A DNA stretch of 64,000 nucleotides from Schistosoma haematobium (lineage: Eukaryota > Platyhelminthes > Trematoda > Strigeidida > Schistosomatidae): assembly GCF_000699445.3 (NCBI RefSeq), contig NC_067198.1, forward strand, positions 38,105,523 to 38,169,522, written 5' to 3'. Shown in pieces: positions 11,756 through 22,681 of the stretch; the stretch's first letter is position 1; every line of letters begins with the position of its first letter. The position numbers and the translations under genes are program-made. The notes beneath the pieces are model-generated. The model was given only the letters and a program-made list of their open reading frames with translations, had not been told where the DNA came from and did no database searches.

Positions 11756-11758
11756 TAA

Positions 11759-12127
11759 TTATATATCTTTGTTGTCTGATGCAAGTAAGAAAATATCAGA
11801 ATTTTCAAAGATATACACATTTTTAGGTAATGATTTTTCTTGCTGTACAGATAAATCAGTTTTTAATTTTGAACTAAATGGAGCATTAGCCATAGCCTTT
11901 GCAAGGATATCAATTGGTGTTGTTAATAATGTAGGTGCAAGATATGCGAAAGGTTTCAATAAATTTTGAAAAGCTCTTTCCGCTAGTCGTGATTCAACAC
12001 GTGAACATAATAAAGTAGCTGGACGATAAATTGCAAGACATTTAGGAAATAAATTAAGTGATATTAAATCTGATTCTGTTTCACCTTTAAGTTGAAGATA
12101 AAAAAAGATACTTGTTTTATTTGCTGC
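11759..12127 (-). CDS. HTATIP2: HTATIP2-like exon 2 (terminal)
   Basis: The acceptor GTCCAG ends at 12128, and the exon begins AANKTSIFFYLQLKG, which aligns with the family block following SSK. It ends with TAA at 11759-11761 after FENSDIFLLAS. The ATG-less upstream part (12127-11960) is coding by homology. Confidence 0.9.
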   Translation of the reverse strand, partial: AANKTSIFFYLQLKGETESDLISLNLFPKCLAIYRPATLLCSRVESRLAERAFQNLLKPFAYLAPTLLTTPIDILAKAMANAPFSSKLKTDLSVQQEKSLPKNVYIFENSDIFLLASDNKDI

Positions 12128-15100
12128 CTGGACAAAAACAACAGAAAAAATACATTACAAAACATTAATAGAAAGACAAGACAAACTTAGATAAATAGTC
12201 ATTCCTAAACAAAAAATGAGGAAAACTTTTGTTGAGATTATAGTGAAATTAAGAATGAATAATATATTTGACTGTCAACTAACGAGTGGTGAGTTTGAAA
12301 GTTATTTTCCATGTACTTCATTTGTGAAGTATGAAGTCTGGTGATACTATCCGGTTGCCTAGACTGAATTAGATGGAGTGGAGTTCAGAACTGGGACTTT
12401 ATGATCGAAAGTTGAACAGCTTAACCACTGTCCCAATTCGTTTATAGGCAGTCATAACCTCTCCTAATAATTATGTACAACTGAAAAATATTCAAGTTAT
12501 AATTAGCTATAGTAGTACTACATACTTTCGACAACCATTAAAATCAATATTTAAAATATCAGAATAATTAAGAAAAGCTTTATCGACCATAGAGAAAGAC
12601 GTTTTTGAGGCGCTTTTATATACTGTTAAATGTCCGTGTTCAATAATAGAGTAAGGGAAAACTATCAATTCACGTTGGACTAATTATCCAAAATTAGTTA
12701 TATTTATTCCTCATACATATACAGCTTCAAATTTACTTTTTCATAATGAAAATATCGCTTTTTTTTCACACTCACTAGGGTATACACAAATACACACAAT
12801 TATATCGTAAACATAATTTACTTTGATCGAAACATGACGTTGACATGGACAGACTTATTTTGATTATACTGTGTATTCTATTTTTACCCTTTGTATCCAT
12901 TTGAAGTTGTGTTAATTTAATTCGGCTATTCAATTTATTCACTGAAGAAATAACTTGCACTAAGACTTGAGACGTCAGGAATTTAATTTTCTACTAATTA
13001 GAACATTACATATACATTATTTTATAATCAAAAGCTGTATATCGTGTAGCTTCAAACATTAAACATAATGTACACAAGATTTCATATTACAAGGCAAGCT
13101 ATAGTTGACTAAATTATTAAGGACCTATTGAATAACATACAACTAATGAATATTGTTTTTAGCATCATAGTACCGTAACAATTCCGATTACTACATTCAT
13201 TTACAAAAACTCATTTAGTTATCTGGGTGAATTAGATGATAATAATCAATGATATTCGATTGTGTCATCATTGGACTACTCTGAGACTTATATCACGTTC
13301 AAACTAGCTCCATGATAAAACGAGCACCTACATTTAGAAATTCTCTCTTCATTGTTAAATGAATAGTTGAAAGCAAAAACATATCAGTAATATACGGAAA
13401 AGTGGGATTACATAAAAATAATTCTGGTAAGATTTATGTTTGGTAGAACAATTAAAGTATTGAAGAGTTGATATAATTTAAAAATATTGAAACATTGGGG
13501 GAAAAATGCCCAAACCAAAGTGGAAGAAATTTTTAAGTACATACAAACATACTAAATTTGGAGAACTATAAGAAACAATCAAAACTATAAAAACCGAATC
13601 AACTTTGAACAGTATTCCTCAGTTAACCTGTCTTAATAACAGATCACTACTTAGATATAACGTAGAACTTTTAAAAATACAAATCTACTGTGCGTTATAC
13701 AAAGTAACACAAGAAAGTCAACAGAAATTAAAGGATATCTGGAAAATCAGGGAAAGTAAGCAAATTAGAATAAGATGTTCCAGGTCTAAAAGAGAAAACA
13801 AAATATTAGATGGTGGTTGGAGGTAGTTGACAGGAAACCTTTGACCCAGATTTCGTACTACTTGGCACTCGTCAGCAAGGTGTACCTGTAGTTTTAAGGG
13901 AACTGGTGCTCTTTGACGGATTCGATCCCGTGTCACCCAGTGGTAACATCTCTGACTGTGAAGATGGGTGGCACGGGATCGAATCCGTCAAAGAGCACCA
14001 GTTCCCTTAAAACTACAGGTACACCTTGCTGACGAGTGCCAAGTAGCACGAAATCTGAGTCCAGGGTTTCCTGTCAACTACCTCCAACCACCATCTAATC
14101 TCACAATAGTGCGCACAGTGTCGAGTCACCTAGGCTGGTGGCCACATTGCATCATGGTCGATAGCGTTCGATCTGCACTAATAAGGACTTGACATACATG
14201 ACATTAGTCACCACCCAGTGACCAATCAATTGTGAGAAACCAAAATATATTTAAGTTATTGTGATCATCTTCGAGTTCATAACCATGGTGTTCAAAAAAG
14301 TCTACAGTTTAAGGATGTAAATGAGAAAACATTCATTTAACAGTGACTAAACTTAACAGAATGACCATGCAAAGTTTCCTTATTAGGTTGAAAAAAATCA
14401 CCAGAACATACGGAACTAAAACCCTTTAACGAATGAAATGTGTACGAACCTATTTCAGCTACTGAAATATCATGATGATAAATACTAATTCTATCCACTG
14501 TCATGTTGATCAGAAAGTTAGGTCAATGACTCAAGGAACGTTCAACAATTTGACCCATTGATTTGGTTCAGCGACACGAGTCACGGCAAAATTACGTTAC
14601 TGTTTGTCCGCTTACCTGCCTACCGATATTAAGTGAAGTACGATCATTTACGAGAAATAAATAACTAGTTTTATTTGCCGTCAGAAGTCCTATGTCACTT
14701 GTACTGGTATTTAGCAATAACTACATAAGAAATGAAGCGATAAAAAATTAACAATATATTTTGTCGAAATTTTGCATAAATGTCTCAAAATTCACGACTT
14801 ACTTTTGAACTGACAAGATGAAATTCTTTACAGCCAGCTGCAGAACTTAACTTTGCAATATGAATTACATAGTCATGGTCTATTATCCTCATTTTTTCCT
14901 TTCCTGATTTTTTTAAGGTTGTCCCAAGGGCACAAAAACCCACATCAGTATCTTGAAATACTTCTTGATAGTCATCTAAATGGTCGAAATCTATAATAAT
15001 CTGAGTGAAACGATTTTCAGAATCTTTGTTTTCAAAACCATAATCAACATCTGTTTTACGCCTTTGAATTAATTTGATAGAACTGTATCTTGTATCTTTA

Positions 15101-15171
15101 GCTAAGGCTTTGATTAACGCTTTTCCTGTTTCGCCAGTACTACCAACAATAAAAGCTCGCAAATTAGCCAT
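11759..15171 (-). CDS. HTATIP2: HTATIP2/TIP30-like short-chain oxidoreductase, complete two-exon gene
   Basis: Two exons, 15171-14803 and 12127-11759, join in phase 0 to give 245 residues; the human protein is 242. The N-terminal dinucleotide-binding motif is G10-x2-G13-x2-G16 (VGSTGETG), followed by the family signatures DVGFCALGTT and SSK at the exon junction. Exon 2 brings the SDR catalytic pair Y133-x3-K137 (YLQLKGE) and RPATLLCSRVESR. HTATIP2/TIP30 is an atypical SDR described as an NADPH-binding regulator of endosomal trafficking and, in mammals, of transcription and apoptosis. The start is the first ATG of the motif-bearing frame. The 2.7-kb intron carries a hammerhead palindrome. No inactivating change is seen; expression cannot be judged from sequence. 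Confidence 0.92.
13838..13880 (-). ncRNA. Hammerhead ribozyme motif, left arm, sense to HTATIP2 pre-mRNA
   Basis: On the minus strand: CTGACGA, helix II GTGC/GTAC with loop CAAGTA (one G-U pair), GAAA, then TCTGGGTC with predicted cleavage after the final C. Helix I pairs CCTTG with AAAGG (four of five). Core bases are intact. Because the host gene is also on the minus strand, this motif would be in the intron of the primary transcript. Confidence 0.6.
14024..14066 (+). ncRNA. Hammerhead ribozyme motif, right arm
   Basis: Core CTGACGA (14029-14035), a perfect four-pair helix II GTGC/GCAC with loop CAAGTA, GAAA (14050-14053) and GTC ending at 14061. Helix I CCTTG pairs fully with CAGGG, with one G-U. 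Helix III (ATCTGAGT) is weak, as in the other copies. Likely the best-formed member of this helix II family here. Confidence 0.65.
14803..15171 (-). CDS. HTATIP2: HTATIP2-like exon 1
   Basis: 123 codons starting MANLRAFIVGSTGETG. The frame runs past SSK into a stop, but a canonical donor GTAAGT sits exactly after the SSK codon (donor bases at 14802-14797), so the reading-through tail is intron. Confidence 0.9.
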
Positions 15172-16950
15172 ATATTTTGGTATATTATTCTAACAGCAAG
15201 GGGTTTCCAAGGTCTTCGACCAATATTAGTACAGTTGAGTGATTAAGAACAAGTGATGATAGTACAATCTTAATACACAATTAACTAATGTACTGAAGAA
15301 CATCAGATACTGAGTTGTAGAATAAAATATAAAACAACAAACAATAATATAGAAATAGATTGAACATTTGTTTGTGGGTAGATTTATTTTACAAACAAAA
15401 AACATCACTCATACGATTTCGCAAGATATGCTATTAACATATAAGATTTCTATTAGCTTGGATATTGAGAGCAGCTATACGTTTCCTTAATCAAACAGTC
15501 ATAAAGGACGAAGAGTATAGTATAAATATTCGTTAATCAGTATCAGCTTTATAGATAAAGGGTTCAGCATCCGAACACTAAGTCCTGAGGTTGAACGCTG
15601 CTCAACAAGCATCGTATTGAGCGACCGGGTAGAATCATTAGCTCTCAAGAAGTGTGTGACGAGAATTCACGAATTAACTTCCAAGTAAAGCATAACTAGT
15701 AGGTAATTCTGGTCTCATAACTTAATTATAGAAGAAACCCATAGTTTTACAAGTCTGTTCTCCATATCTTCTTGCTGACGACATGTTTTCAGTTTTCAAT
15801 ACCTCCAGTTGATAGGGGAAGAAAACTGAGATAATAATCCGGTGCCACCAGGTACACTATTGAAGGACGGATTTATTAATGGTAGCAATAACAGTTTTAC
15901 CTATATTCCTATTCACAAAGAAATCTCATATTTGGCGAGGCCTTAGTAAATCAAATACAGTGTCCAAAGGGAAATCAGACACTATGTTAATGTTTAATAT
16001 CCAAAAGTCAGATTCTCAATGATGATGAATAGCTTGACTCTTTAGGTAAAAACCTTAATCACCCCACAAAATACATTTGCCATCATACCGTTAAGACGAC
16101 GTCCCCTAACTACACACCTACCATAACTAACAGTTAACTCAAACTTCAGAATAAGCCGGCGAGTCAAGTATGACGGTGACTGACTCGACAGAAACATAAC
16201 CGTTAGACGTTTGACCATAAAGCTCAAGGTTTCCCTATTGTATATATTTGGAAATCGTAAATGAAATTATCTGACTGAAGTTTGAAGGATTATTATAAAC
16301 ACTATAAACACCGGTCATGAAGGTATCATCAATCCCTCAAGGAACAATTGAGCCTAACTGTTCATTCAAATTGCTATTGATAAACCATTAACATTCATTT
16401 GTACATTGGATAACCCTAGCTCAACGTACCTAAGTAGATTGATTGGTAATCCAAGGTGGTAATAAGCTATAGTGATGATGAACTCTGGTTCTACATTGTC
16501 GCGAGTTCACAGTACACTTCTGACACATAGGTAAACCAAGCACTACTTCTCCAAACAGATTCAAAATACAGTGTCAAAGCGGAAGGTGTGAATGAAGATG
16601 CGATGGATTTACCCTTGACCAGTAACGCACGAGTCCACAGCGACAACCTACACGGTGCGTGCTGCTCTACTGTGGATCTAGAGTAGCCTAATCAGCAAAG
16701 TTATTATTCCGAAACTAGAGTTCGCGGCCCCGGTTCTAGCTGTAAGGATGTATGAGGTCTTTTAAAATATCTGGCAGGTTTGTTATGCAAGATCTATTTT
16801 TAAAACTACTCAATAGTCCGAAATGCCTTAGTACAGTCGAGGGTAGGGAGAGTAAGCTCACTATATCTCTCTGTAATCGTCTATACTGTGATGATTAATT
16901 TTTGAAAACAAATTATGCTATACACACACTTCGATATTCACGCCTGTACG
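15172..16950. other. Stretch with no gene seen
   Basis: Includes the presumed promoter of the HTATIP2-like gene (just right of 15171), where no TATA box or other element stood out. GC-richer parts between 16570 and 16740 look like transposon debris but were not matched to a family. Confidence 0.4.
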
Positions 16951-16994
16951 TGATGTAAGGAGACAAATGAGGAGGTGTTAGAAGTTCGTATAAA

Positions 16995-17930
16995 TTAGTA
17001 TCCAGTGTTATTCCTTGTATATATAAATGACCTTCCTCGTCTACTATAATCATCAGTCGATATACGCTGACGATGTCAAGATATGGAGAGCGATACGAAG
17101 TAAGAGTGATAGCTTAGAACTCCAAAATAACCTGGAGAAATTATCTGAGTGGTCTCAAACCTGGCAGTTGCCGAATAATACTTCAAAGTGTATTGTGATG
17201 CATATCGGCCATCAAGGTACAGATACATACACGATGAATAACACTGAGCTACCTGTTGTCCAGACAAAATGACTCGTCAACCAAGACTTAAAGACTACTG
17301 CACACTGTCGTGCAATAGCCACCAAAGGTTTTAGAACTTTATGGTCAATACGTAGGGCCTTTAGTCATGTCGGCGCTAAAACGTTTCTGACTTTGTACAC
17401 AGTGTTTGTGAGTCCTAAACTTGAGTACTACATACAAGCGGCTAGCCCCTGCTTAAAAAAAGACATTGAACTTTTGGAAAAGATTCAGAGAACAGCAACT
17501 AAGCTGATCCCCGGAATAGCGAAGCTCCCGTATGATGCTTGACTGGCCAAGCTAAACCGATCCCTGTTGTCATATTGGAGAACTAAAGGCTGCTTTATTA
17601 CAGTTTTCAAATCGCTAAGTGATAAATTCGCACCTGATGTGCCTCCATTTTTCTTGTCATCCCAAACAGAGAATTTACGAGGACACTCCAGAAAAGTTCA
17701 CAAGCCCAGGAAAAATTACTTGTCAGCTGACTATTGAATTTCCCATCGAATCATCAACGAGTGGGATTCATTACCTCAGCACGTGGTTGAGGATCCATCC
17801 GTCGACTCTTTCAGAAGAAAGTCGGATCAACTGAAAGACCATCATTGCCAGGACTAACACAGGCCATCAAGCCTCCTGTCCCTTCCAAACCGAAACTGGT
17901 TCACAATAAGAAACGAACTTATTTAAGAAC
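16995..17930 (+). mobile_element. CR1-like non-LTR retrotransposon, 3' fragment (copy A)
   Basis: A dead reverse transcriptase C-terminal part. The frame opens at the catalytic YADDVKIW block (17063-17086), followed by a frame with HIGHQ and, in broken frames, LKTTAHCRAIATKGFRTLWS and VSPKLEY...ASPCLK. In-frame stops follow PYDA (about 17540) and NYLSADY (about 17736). A frameshift separates INDLPRLL from YADD. The same lesions occur in copy B (28150-35815). The clade is called from motif order; CR1/SR1-like is most likely. Confidence 0.85.
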
Positions 17931-18477
17931 CCTTATAAACTGCTAGATTTTTCCAGATATTAATCGATGATAAACATACCTGTTACTCAGAACGTGTGAC
18001 TGGCACTCCAATGTTGATGATATTTATGTGGACTGTGTTTATAATTCCTGTAAACAAATTTCATGAACCGTTCTTCATCATAAGGCCAAAGGCGTGCGAA
18101 TTCGGCTTCCCTAGGTAAGTGATTGATGTTCAAGGCATTAGGTAGTCAGAAGGTGGATTATTTAGAGTAGATTTGGGTAAAAGTAAAGTTTTGAGTTTTG
18201 ATATATCTCGCGACATATATCTTAAAGCGCGCTTTAAGATATTCAGACCAAACGTCTATTCCCATAGAGCACATGCAAATGGAAATATCCTGGTGCAATT
18301 CAGCGTAAGTTCACACTAAGTTTTACGGGCATTCGCCTTTATTTCCCAGATAAGCTCTGTTTGGGCATTGTAACTTAAGTTGAAATACCTGACCAATTGC
18401 AAACTAATGTGACAAATCAAAGTAATTCCCCAGACAACCGAAAAAGGGGAAATAAAGCGGACGAAAGCGTAAATAAA

Positions 18478-18560
18478 GGGAAATGTCGCTTTTTCGCCTT
18501 TACGTCGGTTATTTAGGGAAAATGTCGCTTTTTCCCCCTTACGTCGTGTATTTGGGGGAA
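18478..18560 (+). repeat. 38-bp subterminal tandem repeats of the CACTA element
   Basis: Units 18478-18515 and 18516-18553 share GGGAAA(A)TGTCGCTTTTT ... TTACGTCG ... TATTT, and a third partial unit starts GGGGG-AAATTTGTCG. A related stretch in inverted sense lies at 18438-18480. In CACTA elements such repeats bind the transposase. Confidence 0.7.
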
Positions 18561-18854
18561 ATTTGTCGACAATTATACATAACGTACAGTATTTGAATAA
18601 ACCGCATCCAGAACTTAAGTTTTCATAAACTCCGACGAATTAAAGCACCGCTTAATAAAAAAATAAAAACAAGGTACAAATTACGGAACCAGGCATTCGG
18701 TTGAGACGCATATACACTGACTTCGTTCTTTGTTTAGCTAAAGTGTTCAGACATGCTTAGGAGCCATCACAAAAAAACTTACGTGATGCAGGTGAGTGAC
18801 GTGCTCTCAGATTTTCTTGTTCATTGTGACTGATTACCTTATTAGGCCAATAAT

Positions 18855-19043
18855 ATGAGTTTTGTTGAAGTCAGTGAGAATGTTCGTAGACGTAGGGCCA
18901 CTGTGAACTTGTCACGTTCCCTTGGTTGTCATAGATCCACTTATAACAGAAGGTGGAATAAAATGAGAGCCGCTTTCATGAAAAAATATGACTTTCTTTC
19001 GTTCAGTGAGTTTGCTAATGAAAGCACCCTAAAAGGTAACTGA
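18855..19043 (+). CDS. Possible first exon of the CACTA transposase
   Basis: A 62-residue basic frame (NVRRRRATVNLSRSLGC) ends at a GGTAACTG sequence that could be a splice donor, with an AG near 19091 as possible acceptor before the main frame. Position and spacing fit a short first exon, but the protein itself has no recognised domain, so this is inferred from context. Confidence 0.35.
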   Translation: MSFVEVSENVRRRRATVNLSRSLGCHRSTYNRRWNKMRAAFMKKYDFLSFSEFANESTLKGN

Positions 19044-19097
19044 GTTCAACAGTGTTGTTTATTAAATTGATAGAAGTAAAGAGATAAATCAGTTGTA

Positions 19098-20198
19098 ATG
19101 ACAGTACTTCAAGTGTTACACCATCCACTAGCAACATCAATCAAAGGCTTTCAGATAATAGTGGTATGTACATTGAATTCATACGGGAATATATATCTTA
19201 TAGGATGTACTGAAGTGAACTTGTGCTCTCAAAAGTTCGTGAATCGCAAAGAACTGATGAACGACTTAATGATGTATATAATGTCAAATACATCTCTGAG
19301 CATAAGAGATGCTGATCGGGTTCTGTATGGTCTACGATTTCTTATCCCGGACATACCGAAAAGCATCAGAGGTGTCCTAAAGACGTGTCCAAGTGTTCAA
19401 CCAAAGTTTATCGGCAGTGGGGTTTACTACCATCTAGGATTGAAAACCAATCTGCTAAGAGACGTTGAGCTTTGGTTGCGTACTATTGATTTTGACTCTT
19501 TACATTTATATCTCAATATAGATGGACTTTCTATGTCTAGAAGCTCCAATCAACAGTTATGGCCTACACTAGGACGGATCATTGCCCCTAGGTTTGGTGA
19601 CGTGTTCATGATAGGGATCTACGGAGGTAATAGTAAACCGGTAGAATTCAACGAATTTTCTGCGGACACAATTTCTGAAATAAAAGAAATGACTGACGTT
19701 GATCTTTTTAGTGTCAAGTTTAATAAATGCATAGCTATTCGGTTGGCGGCTGTTATATGTGACGCACCTGCTCGTTCTTCTGTTAGGTACACTGTGAATC
19801 ATAACGGTAAGGCAGGTTGCGATAGGTGTACTGTGATTGGGAGATGGCTGGAGGGGAAGACGACCTTTCCAAATGGAGTATATACTTTAAGAACAGACGA
19901 CACCTTCCGTCGTCAGTCTCAATCTATTCACTATCAAGGACATTCTATTGCGGAAACGCTTTCTATTAACATGATTATAACTTTTCCTTTAGATCCTATG
20001 CACATGGTCTACCTTGGTGTTACAAAAAAACTAGCGAATTTATGGATAGATTTAGCACGCAGAAGAATGCTGGACTTAAACTCATGTGCAGTTAGGGACA
20101 TAAATAATTTAATATCAGGTTGCGTGGCAAGTACTCCTACCGACTTTTCGCGTAAATGCCGTACACTAGACTTTGTATCGGCATGTAAAGCTTCGTAA
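19098..20198 (+). CDS. CACTA transposase (SmTRC1-like), C-terminally broken
   Basis: A 366-residue frame with the typical animal CACTA transposase blocks: LYLNIDGLSMSRSSNQQLWP, FMIGIYGGNSKPVEFNEF, AVICDAPARSSVRY, a Cys pair in GKAGCDRCTV, TLRTDDTFRRQ and FPLDPMHMVYLGV. The N-terminal 100 residues are less typical, so the true start may lie in another exon. The frame ends at 20198, but a second frame continues the protein (LFLLYLGPVQLLLQ, about 20205-20285) before a further stop, so one frameshift and a truncation have occurred. The family cuts and pastes elements with CACTA ends. SmTRC1 of Schistosoma mansoni is the precedent. Confidence 0.85.
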   Translation: MTVLQVLHHPLATSIKGFQIIVVCTLNSYGNIYLIGCTEVNLCSQKFVNRKELMNDLMMYIMSNTSLSIRDADRVLYGLRFLIPDIPKSIRGVLKTCPSVQPKFIGSGVYYHLGLKTNLLRDVELWLRTIDFDSLHLYLNIDGLSMSRSSNQQLWPTLGRIIAPRFGDVFMIGIYGGNSKPVEFNEFSADTISEIKEMTDVDLFSVKFNKCIAIRLAAVICDAPARSSVRYTVNHNGKAGCDRCTVIGRWLEGKTTFPNGVYTLRTDDTFRRQSQSIHYQGHSIAETLSINMIITFPLDPMHMVYLGVTKKLANLWIDLARRRMLDLNSCAVRDINNLISGCVASTPTDFSRKCRTLDFVSACKAS

Positions 20199-20299
20199 TG
20201 TAGGTTGTTCCTTCTGTATTTAGGCCCAGTGCAATTATTATTGCAAACAAGTGAGCACTGGATCTGGATAGTAAAATTATTCGAGGACAATTAGTAATT

Positions 20300-20900
20300 T
20301 TAAAAGCACTATATCAAAATACCCGAACACGCGAAAGAAGAAGGTAAAAAGAAACTTCGGGTACGGGAAAAACGTCAGAGCCGTTCGAAGCGATCCGCAC
20401 TTTCGTTTCGACGACCTTTAACCGCCTGACAATAGGCGGCCATTCCGTATTTCATTTGCTGTGGGTTTGTTGGATTGTATGAGTATCAAGTTTTTTCGCA
20501 TTTAAGTCATCTTTTGCTGTATTAAAAAGCATTTCGGGTGAGTCACAATCAAATCTCTGAACGTCAAATTTGTTCATCATGCAAATGGCTTAAATAGTTG
20601 TGGACGGAATAGAAGTTTTTGCTTAACGGGCTTCCGTGTTTAGTAGCAGTGGGTCACCAATACCTCCAGACAGGAACCTAGGTATTGTGACGGACCAGAC
20701 AATGTACGAGGTCATTCACTTAAACAACACGTACAGTCGTTTAATGATAAATGTACATACAGTGAAAAATTGACAAAATAAATACAAATAACATTAAAAA
20801 CTATTTACAAAATAAGCTTATCAGGCCTACCTTCACAGTATATTAACGATAAAAAAGAGGCAAAAGGTACTATCCTTAGTACTTACATGTAGGTCAAGTT
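20300..20900. other. Region right of the CACTA element, no gene seen
   Basis: A GC-richer part at 20330-20450 could be the right subterminal region of the CACTA element, but no terminal GTG or TAGTG end could be tied to it. Confidence 0.3.
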
Positions 20901-21689
20901 TCATCTTAAAGGACTCCTAGGAAGTCCCTTGGACTAGCTCAACCAGCAGCGAACTCCAGCATTGGACAACTCTTAAGGAGTAGAAGTTGTGTCTATAGTT
21001 TGTTCTGCTGCGTTGTGTCTCCAATTTCTGGGTGTTACCCCATTGGTTTGTGCTAGAGCTAAACCTAAGTAGGTGTTTAAGGGGATGCTGTAAGTCATTA
21101 AAGGTCACCTCTAAGACGCTGTTTTATTGTCGATAAGCGACCATACTTCGGTCTTCAGTAATAAGGATAGTAGGTTGGTGAACATGCGTTAATTCTGACA
21201 GACTGCCTTCCAAAGAAGGTCCAGCTTCTCTTTGAAAACATTCACTGATGGGGCTGATACCACTTGTTCGATTAAGGTGTTCTAGTCATTGACTACTCGA
21301 TGAGAAAAACGGGACCTCACTTTAAGTTTATTAGATCGCAGTTTGTGAGCCTTCTTGCTATGACTTCGGAGATCATTAGTGCTAAAGGGGGCAAAAATAT
21401 GGGACATATTAACACCGAAGTAATAATTAAAGGTACGAAATACCACTATAAGGTCACCTCACGTCCTGTGATACGACAAGAGAAAAAGGTTAAGGCGTTT
21501 TAAGCGTTCATCGTAAGGGAGTTTAGAAAGACCCTTCATTAATCTTGTTCCCACACGCTAAACACACTCAAGTGAGTTAGTATCATTTGTCACACATGGG
21601 ACAGCCGCTTGGACACATTACTCTAAGTGTGATCTTACATGGGTGGGATATAAAATTCGAAACATCTCCTCGTCAAAGCATTTGAACGC

Positions 21690-22130
21690 TCAGCGAAGTG
21701 ACCAAAACGCACGACAACCTTTGCCAGCAGCTGCGTTGCAATGTTTAGTTGTTTTTAAGTCATGACTTATCATTACTCCTATGTATTTATGTTCTTGAAC
21801 GCGTTGAAGAAATGTACCATCACTAGTATAATGGTAACTATTACTGTGTCCGATGTGCATGAGCACACTCTCCCTAGAATTAACTTCTAAGCCCCAACCT
21901 CGAGCCCATCTAACGAACTCGTCTGAGTCAGCTAAGAGATCAAAACGATTAGTCTCACCTCTTATCGTTCTCCAGATTTTGACATCATCCGCAAACAATA
22001 ATGTCGATGACTTAAGCAATAGCGGTAATTTATTGACGCAGAGAAGGAAAAGTAGAGGGCCTAAGATGGTGTCTTGGGGTATACCATTTTTAACCGGCTT
22101 CCAATCGGACAGCGTCCCGTTGACCTTCAC
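21690..22130 (-). pseudogene. CR1-like reverse transcriptase, palm domain fragment
   Basis: 146 residues from GTLSDWKPVKNGIPQDTILG through the catalytic FADDVKIW to WSLR. Homologous to copies A and B but clearly more diverged. It ends where the frame breaks. Confidence 0.8.
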
Positions 22131-22267
22131 TCTCTGTCTGCGGTCATATAAGACGTTTCACAGCACCTGCTATTCCGAAGCTCAAGAGCTTCTGTATAAG
22201 ACCTAAGTGTGAAACGTTGTCAAACGCTTTGCTAAAATATGTGAATATCACATCGACAGACAGACCG

Positions 22268-22681
22268 TCATCTAGGGCTGCTGTCTAATCCTCTTGCAGA
22301 AAGTAAGTTAGTCAAGCATGAACGCTTGTTACGAGACCCATGTTGCTTGGGAGTTAACATATTGTGTGAATCTACGTGACTTAGTAACTTAACTCGAATT
22401 GTCTTTTCAAGAAACTTAACGACTATGCTGGTTAGACTGACAGGCCGGTGCGATCTAGATACGATCTGTCTCTGACCATCCTTAAACGTAGAACTGGCTA
22501 TAGCGTCTTTCCAATCTCTAGGGCTTTGGGAGAGTGAAAGAGACATGTTGAAGAACGTGGCGATCGGTCTTGAAATGATGTCCGCAAGAGATGACAGCAG
22601 TTGTGAATGAAACCAATCAGGGCCCAGTATCTTACAAGAATTGGGGTTAGTTATCAATGGAAGAACAGTTTCCTCAGTCAC
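22268..22681 (-). pseudogene. CR1-like reverse transcriptase, fingers domain fragment
   Basis: 137 residues with LGPDWFHSQLL, SQSPRDWKDAIASSTFKDG, RPVSLTSIVVKFLEKTIR and MLTPKQHG, matching the first RT blocks of CR1-like elements. It lies in a different frame from the downstream palm fragment. Confidence 0.8.

Larger units (their letters stand above)
13806..14098. repeat. Near-perfect palindrome made of two hammerhead SINE copies
   Basis: Two arms of about 135 bp (13806-13940 and 13964-14098) are inverted copies of one element with a spacer of about 23 bp. The outer ends read ...AGATGGTGGTTGGAGG and its complement; box B-like GGGATCGAATCC lies near the centre. Each arm has one hammerhead core. 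The two arms differ at only a few positions, so the structure is young or has been kept alike by conversion. Confidence 0.9.
12128..14802 (-). other. Intron of the HTATIP2-like gene
   Basis: GT-AG intron of 2675 bp. Apart from the 293-bp hammerhead palindrome at 13806-14098 it is AT-rich with no recognised gene. Confidence 0.85.
18314..20300 (+). mobile_element. CACTA (SmTRC1-like) DNA transposon, damaged
   Basis: The left end is a candidate terminal CACTA at 18314-18318, followed by a repeat-rich subterminal region and two transposase reading frames. CACTA elements carry such subterminal repeats. The matching right terminus was not found, and the transposase is cut near 20290, so the element is probably 3'-truncated. 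Confidence 0.65.

Noticed and set aside
13968..14192. 74-residue frame and its mirror at 13718-13936
   Set aside because: The two proteins are alike only because they read the two arms of the hammerhead palindrome.
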